From Flavobacterium sp. UBA4098 (lineage in GTDB: Bacteria; Bacteroidota; Bacteroidia; Flavobacteriales; Flavobacteriaceae): a stretch of DNA of 19,874 nt. The stretch lies in NCBI GenBank assembly GCA_002382495.1, contig DFXW01000008.1, positions 1 to 19,874 of the forward strand. The letters are read 5' to 3'. Within the stretch, counting starts at the first letter, position 1. The number at the start of each line of letters is the position of its first letter. Shown in pieces: positions 13,369 to 19,874 of the stretch. The translations under genes and the position numbers were made by a program. Below the pieces are notes generated by a model that was given only the letters and a program-made list of their open reading frames with translations, was not told the DNA's origin and did not search any database.

Positions 13369-15816
13369 ATGAAAGTATTAAAATTTGGCGGCACTTCAGT
13401 AGCCAATGCAGAAAATATAAAACGCGTTCTTACTATAGTTACCGAAAAAGCAAAAGACGAAAAATTAATTATAGTAGTTTCTGCTTTAAGCAAAGTAACC
13501 GACTTATTACAATTGGCCTCTCAAAAAGCAGCTTCCAATGACGAAAGTTATAAAGAAATCGTAACAGAGATTGAGAAAAAACATTTGGATACATTAAAGG
13601 AATTAATTCCTGTAAGTGAACAAAGTAGTTTGCTTAGCCATTTGAAACGAATTGTAAACCATTTGGAAACTTTATTAGACGGATGTTTTCTTTTGGGCGA
13701 ACTTTCTCCTAGAACTGAAGATACAATTTTAGGTTTTGGCGAATTACTATCTTCTTACATTATTGCTGAGGCTTTAAAACAAAAAGAAAAAAATAGTAGT
13801 TATATCGATAGTCGCGAATTAATTAAAACCAATGCGAATTTTGGTAAAGCAATTGTTGACTTTGACACTACTAACCGATTAGTTTCTGATTATTTCAATG
13901 CAAACAACAATCAAATAGTTGTACTTCCAGGATTTATAGCTTCTACTATAGACAAAATTCCAACTACATTAGGACGTGGCGGATCTGATTATACGGCAGC
14001 TATTATTGCAGCTGCATTGAATGCGAAAGATCTAGAAATTTGGACAGACGTCAACGGAATGTATACTGCCAATCCAAAAATTGTAAAACAAGCCCAACCC
14101 ATTGCTACCATCTCATATCAAGAAGCGATGGAATTGTCACATTTTGGTGCCAAAGTATTATACCCGCCAACGATTCAACCAGTATTGAGAAAGAATATTC
14201 CAATTCTAATCAAAAATACATTTGAACCAGAAGCTGTTGGAACCTACATTTCAAATGAAGTTGTTGTACAAACTAATCCTGTAAAAGGAATTAGTCATAT
14301 AGACAACATTGCTTTATTGACTTTAGAGGGTCCCGGAATGGTTGGGGTTTCAGGTTCTTCAAAACGACTTTTTGAAGTTCTTTCACAAGAGAGTATCAAT
14401 GTGATCTTCATTACGCAGGCTTCTTCAGAACATTCTATTTGTATCGGAATATTAAATTCAGATGCTGAAACAGCTGAAATAGCAATCAACAAAGCATTCG
14501 AAGTTGAAATAGTACAAAATAAAATCGATCCTTGTATTGTAGAAAATAATTTATGCATCATTGCCTTAGTGGGTGAAAACATGAAAAACCACCAAGGTTT
14601 GAGTGGTAGAATGTTCAGCACTTTAGGAAAAAACAACGTGAACATTCGCGCAATTGCTCAAGGGGCATCAGAACGAAATATTTCTGCTGTTATTAATGAG
14701 CGAGATGTCAAAAAAGCATTAAATACGCTTCACGAAAATTTCTTTGAAGAAAACACTAAACAATTGAACCTTTTTGTAATGGGTGTTGGAAATGTAGGGG
14801 AGAAATTCATTGAACAAATTCACCAACAGAAGAAATTTTTAAAAGAAAATCTAAAAATTAATCTACGAGTAATTGCCTTATCAAATTCTAGAAAAATGCA
14901 CTTTGACGAAGACGGTATTTCTTTGAAAGATTGGAAAACGATTTTAGAAAATGGTGATGCTGCCAATCAAGAACAATTCATTGCTAAAGTAAAAGAATTG
15001 AATCTCAGAAACAGCATTTTTGTAGATATCACAGCGAACGAAAGTGTATCAAAAACTTACGAACAGTACCTAAAACAAAGTGTTGGAATAGTAACTTGTA
15101 ACAAAATTGCTTGCTCTTCTGCCTATGACAATTATAAAAATTTAAAAAATCTATCCCGACAATACCATGCGCCATTCTTATTTGAAACCAATGTGGGTGC
15201 AGGATTACCAATCATAGATACCGTAAAAAATTTAATTGCTTCGGGAGATAAAGTGAATAAAATTCAAGCCGTTCTTTCTGGAAGTTTGAATTTTATCTTC
15301 AATAATTTTGACGAAAACAATTCGTTTCACGATGTAGTGAAAGAAGCTGGAGTACAAGGATTTACTGAGCCCGATCCAAAAATTGATTTGAGTGGAATAG
15401 ACGTAGCAAGAAAAATCTTAATCTTAATTCGCGAAAGCGGTTACCAAATGGATATTGAATCAATTGCTAACGAATCGTTTATGCCTGCCGAATGTTTGGA
15501 AACCACATCAAACGAAGCCTTCTTTGCGTCATTACTAAAACATGCTGCTCATTTTGATGCGCTGTACAATGAAGCGAAAAGTAAAGAATCGCGTTTGAAA
15601 TATGTAGCCCAATTTGAAAATGGCAAAGCATCTGTTGGCTTACAATTCATTCCGAAAGACCATCCTTTTTATAATTTGGAAGGAAAAGATAATATCGTTT
15701 TGTTTTATACCGATCGATATGTGGATCAGCCCTTATTAATAAAAGGCGCAGGTGCAGGAGCAGCAGTAACGGCTTCAGGAATTTTTGCAGATGTCATCCG
15801 AATTGGAAACGTATAA
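13369..15816 (+). CDS. thrA: Bifunctional aspartokinase / homoserine dehydrogenase
   Basis: An 815-residue fusion catalysing the first step (aspartate to aspartyl-phosphate) and the third step (aspartate semialdehyde to homoserine) of the threonine/methionine branch. The kinase domain (1-300) has KFGGTSV (5-11) and the GRGGSD motif (202-207). Two ACT regulatory domains follow at about 315-385 and 395-460, the expected site of allosteric threonine feedback. The homoserine dehydrogenase begins with the Rossmann motif FVMGVGNVGEKF (469-480), followed by GAGLPIIDTVKNL, GSLNFIFNNF and FTEPDPKIDLSGIDVARKI. Length is standard for AK-HSD proteins. It is the first structural gene of thrABC; thrB starts 31 bp after its stop. 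The Thr-rich leader upstream implies control by threonyl-tRNA charging as well as feedback inhibition. Confidence 0.97.
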   Translation: MKVLKFGGTSVANAENIKRVLTIVTEKAKDEKLIIVVSALSKVTDLLQLASQKAASNDESYKEIVTEIEKKHLDTLKELIPVSEQSSLLSHLKRIVNHLETLLDGCFLLGELSPRTEDTILGFGELLSSYIIAEALKQKEKNSSYIDSRELIKTNANFGKAIVDFDTTNRLVSDYFNANNNQIVVLPGFIASTIDKIPTTLGRGGSDYTAAIIAAALNAKDLEIWTDVNGMYTANPKIVKQAQPIATISYQEAMELSHFGAKVLYPPTIQPVLRKNIPILIKNTFEPEAVGTYISNEVVVQTNPVKGISHIDNIALLTLEGPGMVGVSGSSKRLFEVLSQESINVIFITQASSEHSICIGILNSDAETAEIAINKAFEVEIVQNKIDPCIVENNLCIIALVGENMKNHQGLSGRMFSTLGKNNVNIRAIAQGASERNISAVINERDVKKALNTLHENFFEENTKQLNLFVMGVGNVGEKFIEQIHQQKKFLKENLKINLRVIALSNSRKMHFDEDGISLKDWKTILENGDAANQEQFIAKVKELNLRNSIFVDITANESVSKTYEQYLKQSVGIVTCNKIACSSAYDNYKNLKNLSRQYHAPFLFETNVGAGLPIIDTVKNLIASGDKVNKIQAVLSGSLNFIFNNFDENNSFHDVVKEAGVQGFTEPDPKIDLSGIDVARKILILIRESGYQMDIESIANESFMPAECLETTSNEAFFASLLKHAAHFDALYNEAKSKESRLKYVAQFENGKASVGLQFIPKDHPFYNLEGKDNIVLFYTDRYVDQPLLIKGAGAGAAVTASGIFADVIRIGNV

Positions 15817-15847
15817 AAACTATTGTATCGCTTTAAAAGAATACAAA

Positions 15848-16777
15848 ATGAATGAAATAAAAATATTTTGCCCAGCAACCATTGCCAACCTATCTTGTGG
15901 ATTCGATGTTCTCGGACTTTGTCTAGACAATGTAGGAGATGAAATGGTGGTTCGGAAATCAGCTGAAAAAGGAATACGAATTACCAAAATTGTTGGTGCT
16001 GATTTACCATTGGAAACCGAAAACAATGTTTCGGGTGTGGCTGGATTAGCATTATTAGAAACGGTTAACCCTGACTTTGGTTTTGAGATTGAAATCTACA
16101 AAAACATCAAAGCGGGAAGCGGTATTGGAAGTAGTGCGGCAAGTTCAGCTGGAGCTGTTTTTGGAATTAATGCTTTATTAGGATTTCCTTACGAGACCAA
16201 AGACTTAGTCCAGTTTGCCATGCAAGGCGAAAAATTGGCCTGTGGTAATGCGCATGCTGATAACGTTGCCCCTGCCCTTTTGGGTGGATTTACTTTAGTT
16301 AGAAGTTACAGTCCTTTGGACATTATTAAGATTGAAAGTCCTTCCGAATTATATGCGACAGTAGTGCATCCGCAAATCGAATTAAAAACTTCAGATGCTC
16401 GTTCGGTTTTGAAACAAACCGTTTCTTTAAAAAGTGCCATCATGCAATGGGGAAATGTGGGCGGATTAATTGCGGGATTATATACTCAAGATTACGATTT
16501 AATTGGACGTTCCTTACACGATGAAATTGTAGAACCTTTACGAAGTGTCCTAATTCCAGGATTTGATTTAATCAAACAAGCTGCTTTAGAAAATGGCGCT
16601 TTAGGATCCGGAATATCCGGTTCAGGTCCATCAATTTTTGCATTGAGCAAAGGGGCAGCAACTGCCGAAAAAATTGCAAAAGCCATGTGTGAAGTATACG
16701 AAGCCATCAATCTACCATATGAAATTCACGTTTCAAAAGTGAATTCAGAGGGAGTTAAAATTTTAAGTCAACAATAA
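15848..16777 (+). CDS. thrB: Homoserine kinase
   Basis: A 309-residue GHMP-family kinase that phosphorylates homoserine with ATP. I chose the ATG at 15848 because it opens directly into the conserved MNEIKIFCPATIANLSCGFD. The open frame extends upstream to 15785, but that start would overlap the end of thrA and add 21 residues unlike the family. The ATP-binding GHMP motif is KAGSGIGSSAASSAGA (residues 88-103), and the third GHMP motif is GSGISGSGPSIFAL near the C-terminus. Length matches the usual 300-310. It is 31 bp after thrA and 31 bp before thrC, a regular operon spacing. Cytosolic. Confidence 0.95.
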   Translation: MNEIKIFCPATIANLSCGFDVLGLCLDNVGDEMVVRKSAEKGIRITKIVGADLPLETENNVSGVAGLALLETVNPDFGFEIEIYKNIKAGSGIGSSAASSAGAVFGINALLGFPYETKDLVQFAMQGEKLACGNAHADNVAPALLGGFTLVRSYSPLDIIKIESPSELYATVVHPQIELKTSDARSVLKQTVSLKSAIMQWGNVGGLIAGLYTQDYDLIGRSLHDEIVEPLRSVLIPGFDLIKQAALENGALGSGISGSGPSIFALSKGAATAEKIAKAMCEVYEAINLPYEIHVSKVNSEGVKILSQQ

Positions 16778-16808
16778 CAATATTGCTTAGCCAAGCAATC
16801 ACAATACA

Positions 16809-18098
16809 ATGAAATATTACAGTTTAAACCACAACGCACCCAAAGTTTCTTTTGAAGAAGCGGTTATACAAGGATTGGCAACCGACAGAGGATTGTATTT
16901 CCCAGAGAAAATTACACCTTTACCTACTGCATTTTTTGATACAATCGAAAATAAAAGTAACGAAGAAATTGCGTTTCAAGCCATTCAACAATTTGTTGGG
17001 AATGAAATTCCTGAAACTGAACTTCGAGCGATCATTAAAGAAACCTTATGTTTTGACTTTCCAGTGGTTGAAGTAGAAAAAGGAATCTATTCTCTGGAAT
17101 TATTTCACGGACCAACCATGGCATTTAAAGATGTAGGTGCACGTTTCATGTCACGCTGCTTGGGCTATTTCAATCGAAATGACAAAACATCCAAAAATAC
17201 GGTTTTAGTTGCCACTTCTGGTGATACTGGAGGAGCCGTAGCCAGTGGTTTTCTTGGTGTCAAAGGAGTCGAAGTGGTCATTTTATATCCATCTGGAAAA
17301 GTAAGTGACATTCAAGAAAGACAGTTAACTACTTTGGGGCAAAATATAAAAGCTCTCGAAATTGATGGCGTTTTCGACGATTGTCAAGACATGGTCAAAA
17401 AAGCATTTTTGGACGAAAGTCTAAAACATCACAATTTAACTTCGGCCAATTCTATCAATATAGCTCGTTGGTTACCACAAATGTTTTACTTTTTCTTTGC
17501 TTATAAAGCATTAAAAAACCAAAACAAACCTTTAGTATTTTCATGTCCAAGTGGCAATTTCGGAAATATTTGCGCGGGTATTATTGCAAAAAAAATGGGA
17601 TTGCCAATTGCACATTTTGTAGCTTCGACCAATGTTAACGATACGGTTCCAAGATTTTTGACAAACGGTATTTATGATCCAAAACCATCTATCGCGACAA
17701 TTTCTAACGCTATGGATGTGGGTAATCCTAGTAATTTTATCCGAATCCAAGAAATGTATCAAAACGATTTGGAGCAATTCAAAACTGATTTTTCTTCGTA
17801 TACTTTTTCAGACCAAGCCACATTGGAAGCGATGAAAAGCATATATGAAACCAATGAATATATTGCAGAACCCCATGGAGCGGTTGGTTACTTAGGATTA
17901 AAAAAAGAATTAGATAATTATCCAAATGCCATTGGAATATTCTTAGAAACGGCACACCCTATCAAGTTTTTAGATGTGGTAGAACCTGCTTTGAACGTAA
18001 ATTTGCCTATTCCTACACAAATTGAAAGTGTTTTAGGAAAAGAAAAAATAAGTACCAAAATTAAAACGTACGAAGAATTGAAGTCGTTTTTGGGATAA
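16809..18098 (+). CDS. thrC: Threonine synthase
   Basis: A 429-residue PLP enzyme converting O-phosphohomoserine to threonine, the last step of the pathway. It begins MKYYSLNHNAPKVSFEEAVIQGLATDRGLYFP, a typical threonine synthase N-terminus. The PLP lysine is Lys107 in HGPTMAFKDVGARFM. VATSGDTGGAVASGF supplies the serine/glycine-rich phosphate loop, SCPSGNFGNICAG contributes cofactor contacts, and AEPHGAVGYLGL lies toward the C-terminus. Length and N-terminus indicate the bacterial/yeast ThrC class that does not need S-adenosylmethionine. It is the third gene of the operon. No strong terminator follows it; a 6-bp hairpin at 18117-18132 lacks a T-run. Confidence 0.96.
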   Translation: MKYYSLNHNAPKVSFEEAVIQGLATDRGLYFPEKITPLPTAFFDTIENKSNEEIAFQAIQQFVGNEIPETELRAIIKETLCFDFPVVEVEKGIYSLELFHGPTMAFKDVGARFMSRCLGYFNRNDKTSKNTVLVATSGDTGGAVASGFLGVKGVEVVILYPSGKVSDIQERQLTTLGQNIKALEIDGVFDDCQDMVKKAFLDESLKHHNLTSANSINIARWLPQMFYFFFAYKALKNQNKPLVFSCPSGNFGNICAGIIAKKMGLPIAHFVASTNVNDTVPRFLTNGIYDPKPSIATISNAMDVGNPSNFIRIQEMYQNDLEQFKTDFSSYTFSDQATLEAMKSIYETNEYIAEPHGAVGYLGLKKELDNYPNAIGIFLETAHPIKFLDVVEPALNVNLPIPTQIESVLGKEKISTKIKTYEELKSFLG

Positions 18099-18166
18099 AA
18101 TTCCTAGATTTATATTGAATACATTCGTATTCTGGTTGATTCTAGTTTCAAAATAAAAACTTTAGT

Positions 18167-18676
18167 ATGATTGCAAAAGTAGTAGCAGCAGATATTGCCT
18201 CATTAAATACACTAATCAATTCGGCCTATCGAGGCGAGATTTCTAAAAAAGGCTGGACAACCGAAGCCCATATATTGGAAGGTAGCAGAACCACTGAGGC
18301 AGAATTACTAGAAATCATTCAAGATAAGCACAATACAATTCTAAAATATTCAGAGAATAACAAAATTATTGGTTGTGTCCTTTTGAAAGCCAAAGCAAAC
18401 GAATTGTATTTAGGAATGCTTACTGTTTCTCCAGAATTGCAAAATAGTGGTATCGGTAAAAAATTGTTGCAACAAGCTGAAGTTTTTGCCGCTGAATTGG
18501 GTCTCCAAAAAATTGTAATGACAGTAATATCCGTTCGTGAAGAATTGATTTCGTGGTACAAAAGAAATGGTTATGTGGATACAGGAGTAAGAGAACCTTT
18601 CCCTGTGAGTGAGGTTTTTAATCCTACAACTCAAGACCCTTTAGAATTTATGGTGTTAGAAAAAATAATTTCATAA
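18167..18676 (+). CDS. GNAT-family N-acetyltransferase
   Basis: A 169-residue GNAT-fold protein. These enzymes transfer an acetyl group from acetyl-CoA to an amine; the substrate here cannot be named. Beta-strand 4 and the acetyl-CoA pyrophosphate loop are visible in LYLGMLTVSPELQNSGIGKK, where QNSGIG (92-97) fits the Q/R-x-x-G-x-G/A motif. The final part contains the typical ISWYKRNGYVDTGVREP strand. The N-terminal SAYRGEISKKGWTTE segment resembles the GNAT subgroup with an extended first loop. The gene begins 68 bp after thrC and may be read from the thr promoter or from its own. It ends exactly where the convergent nnrD gene ends, with no gap. Confidence 0.88.
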   Translation: MIAKVVAADIASLNTLINSAYRGEISKKGWTTEAHILEGSRTTEAELLEIIQDKHNTILKYSENNKIIGCVLLKAKANELYLGMLTVSPELQNSGIGKKLLQQAEVFAAELGLQKIVMTVISVREELISWYKRNGYVDTGVREPFPVSEVFNPTTQDPLEFMVLEKIIS

Positions 18677-19522
18677 TTACTGACTCAAACTCAAATAGGC
18701 TTTACCTAAATACGAAATAATATCCGAAGCGATAAACGATTGATAACCCGTTTCAGGTAAGGCAATATCTGCAGTCAGTCCGTGAAGATACACCCCTAAT
18801 AGCGCTGCACTGATAGGCTCATACGACTGAGCTAACAAACTGGTAATGATTCCAGTCAATACATCACCACTTCCGGCAGTTGCCAAAGCTGCATTACCTG
18901 TAGTATTTTGGTAGACCAATTCCCCATAAACAATATAGGTAGGCGCACCTTTCATTACTACAATTAATTGGTGTTTTTTAGAAAAGGCAATTGTTTTTTC
19001 AAATAGTTCAGCTTCCGAATTCCATTTCCCAATCAAACGTTCCAATTCTTTTAAATGAGGAGTTATAATTGTCTTTGGAGGTAATAATAACAACCAATCC
19101 GAATGCAATGCCAAAATATTCAACGCATCCGCATCAATGATTAAAGGAATTGAATTGTACTTCAAGAACTTGTACAATCCCTGTTGCGTAGCGATATATT
19201 GACCCAAACCAGGTCCAATACCAATGGCATCAGGAACAATATCAAAATGAATTTTTGAAATACAACTATCTTGATCATCCGTCAACACCATGACTTCAGG
19301 TACCGCTATTTGTACGATATCATAACCACATTTAGGAATAAATGCAGTCACTAATCCACATCCGGACTTAATCGCTGCTTTAGATGACAGAAATATTGAA
19401 CCCATTTTTCCATAGCTTCCGCCAATCAACATAGCATGACCTTGAATCCCTTTATGAGTTGTAGCAATAATAGGTTGGTAAATTGAAGAAATTGTTTGCT
19501 TATCAACAACAGTAGAATGCAT
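18677..19522 (-). CDS. nnrD: ADP-dependent NAD(P)H-hydrate dehydratase
   Basis: A 281-residue ribokinase-fold repair enzyme that dehydrates S-NAD(P)HX (the damaged, hydrated cofactor) back to NAD(P)H using ADP. Family motifs in order: KGIQGHAMLIGGSYGKMG (24-41), GIGPGLG (101-107), IIDADALN (128-135), ITPHLKELERL (153-163), and the catalytic AGSGDVLTGI (216-225) with Asp220. Only the dehydratase domain is present; many bacteria carry it fused behind an NnrE epimerase domain of roughly 200-220 residues. The Met at 19522 gives about 23 residues before the first motif and no further upstream domain. It is convergent with the GNAT gene, the two stop codons being directly adjacent, and lies downstream of the rRNA terminators on the same strand. 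Confidence 0.93.
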   Translation of the reverse strand: MHSTVVDKQTISSIYQPIIATTHKGIQGHAMLIGGSYGKMGSIFLSSKAAIKSGCGLVTAFIPKCGYDIVQIAVPEVMVLTDDQDSCISKIHFDIVPDAIGIGPGLGQYIATQQGLYKFLKYNSIPLIIDADALNILALHSDWLLLLPPKTIITPHLKELERLIGKWNSEAELFEKTIAFSKKHQLIVVMKGAPTYIVYGELVYQNTTGNAALATAGSGDVLTGIITSLLAQSYEPISAALLGVYLHGLTADIALPETGYQSFIASDIISYLGKAYLSLSQ

Positions 19523-19631
19523 GATACAAAATAATTAATTAATTAAAGTTACAAAAAAGATTACCTAAGGTACGTAACAAATTCAAATAACATTATTTGC
19601 AGCACCATTCTACATCCTGAACACTAGTTGT

Positions 19632-19671
19632 CCCGCTATCCGCGCTACGCGGTAGCTTGCTGCTATCGGGG
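19632..19671. repeat. GC-rich REP-like palindromic element
   Basis: A GC-rich island in AT-rich DNA. An inner hairpin pairs GCTA[T]CCGCG (19635-19644, with one bulged T) with CGCGGTAGC (19648-19656) around a CTA loop. CCC (19632-19634) and GGG (19669-19671) can close an outer stem. The motif GCTATC/CCGCG/CTATCGGGG resembles palindromic repeats dispersed between genes in flavobacterial genomes. Only one copy lies in this window, so its repetitive nature is inferred from memory and not demonstrated here. Confidence 0.5.
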
Positions 19672-19724
19672 CTATTTAAGTCGTGGTGTATTTCAGTGGC
19701 AGTATCGCAGATTTTTCTAAAACA

Positions 19725-19756
19725 AAAAACCCCGTTTCGTTAGAAACAGGGTTTTT
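19725..19756. terminator. Second terminator hairpin downstream of the rRNA operon
   Basis: The stem at 19725-19738 pairs with 19743-19756 around a GTTA loop: A5CCC, a C-A mismatch, GTTTC, matched by GAAAC and GGGT5. It has an A-tract on one side and a T-tract on the other. On the minus strand it is the second strong hairpin after the 5S rRNA. Confidence 0.75.
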
Positions 19757-19787
19757 AAAAGAAATCGACATTTGAGCTTAAGAGGAG

Positions 19788-19804
19788 GAAGCCCAGTGGG
19801 CTTC
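19788..19804. repeat. Short perfect GC-rich hairpin between terminators
   Basis: The 7-bp perfect stem GAAGCCC (19788-19794) / GGGCTTC (19798-19804) has an AGT loop. It lacks a T-run in either direction. It may be a processing or stabilising structure in the rRNA trailer, or a short dispersed palindrome. Confidence 0.4.
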
Positions 19805-19817
19805 AGGTATAAAACAA

Positions 19818-19849
19818 AAAAACTCCAACTTTTTCAAGTTGGAGTTTTT
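19818..19849. terminator. First terminator of the rRNA operon
   Basis: A perfect 14-bp stem (A5CTCCAACTT at 19818-19831 with AAGTTGGAGT5 at 19836-19849) and TTTC loop, flanked by A and T tracts. On the minus strand it begins only 8 nt after the 3' end of 5S rRNA, the expected place for the rRNA operon terminator. Confidence 0.85.
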
Positions 19850-19857
19850 AAAAGAAA

Positions 19858-19874
19858 GGCGACGACATACTCTC
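19858..19874 (-). rRNA. rrf: 5S rRNA, 3' end only (partial)
   Basis: The minus strand reads GAGAGTATGTCGTCGCC at the window edge, the conserved end of bacterial 5S rRNA (usual form GGGAGAGTAGGTCGTCGCC). It is followed immediately by two strong terminators. Only 17 bases are visible; the rest of the gene and the presumed 23S and 16S genes lie beyond the right edge, transcribed towards this window. Confidence 0.75.

Noticed and set aside
15785..15847. Upstream extension of thrB overlapping the 3' end of thrA
   Set aside because: The added 21 residues show no family similarity and would overlap thrA by 32 bases; the ATG at 15848 opens directly into the conserved homoserine kinase N-terminus.
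18117..18132. GAATAC/GTATTC hairpin after thrC as a terminator
   Set aside because: Only 6 bp, AT-rich and not followed by a T-run, so weak compared with the other terminators here.
19584..19599. CAAATAA/TTATTTG inverted repeat upstream of nnrD
   Set aside because: A 7-2-7 repeat made almost only of A and T; no promoter element aligned with it, so chance cannot be excluded.

Overview
The window looks like chromosomal DNA from the Bacteroidota, most likely a Flavobacterium or close relative. The DNA is AT-rich. Start codons lack Shine-Dalgarno sequences. Several intergenic regions carry the flavobacterial TAnnTTTG -7 promoter element, some with a TTG about 18-20 bp upstream. GyrA has the Thr82 and the long acidic tail expected of this group. 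The gene content is almost entirely core housekeeping; I see no phage, insertion sequence, CRISPR array or defence island.

Layout. At 4-268 lies a minus-strand tRNA cluster (in transcription order Ser-GCT, Pro-TGG, Arg-TCT) with a clear promoter at 301-331. On the plus strand, 494-2457 holds a thiolase followed by a cytoplasmic-looking SH3/NlpC-P60 peptidase, closed by a bidirectional terminator. On the minus strand, 6445-2512 holds gyrA and a secreted TPR protein. Divergent from gyrA is clpC (6703-9249), with its own terminator. It is followed by a RimK-type ATP-grasp ligase fused to a retropepsin-like (RimB-type) protease domain (9367-10734). A 20-bp inverted-repeat terminator separates this from a minus-strand phosphate uptake pair, a PhoU-like DUF47 protein and a PiT transporter (12768-10784).

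At 13147-18098 lies a complete threonine operon: an AK-HSD fusion (thrA), homoserine kinase (thrB) and threonine synthase (thrC), converting aspartate to threonine. About 100 bases of leader before thrA separate it from an unannotated 32-codon ORF (13164-13262). Thirteen of its residues are Thr, including seven consecutive Thr codons just before the stop. It is followed by mutually exclusive RNA pairings, so it is a strong candidate for a threonine attenuator analogous to enterobacterial thrL. This is the most interesting element in the window.

Downstream are a GNAT acetyltransferase and, abutting it tail to tail with no spacer, an NAD(P)H-hydrate dehydratase (nnrD domain only). The right edge contains the 3' end of a minus-strand 5S rRNA, two strong terminator hairpins and a GC-rich REP-like palindrome, marking the end of an rRNA operon that lies beyond the window.
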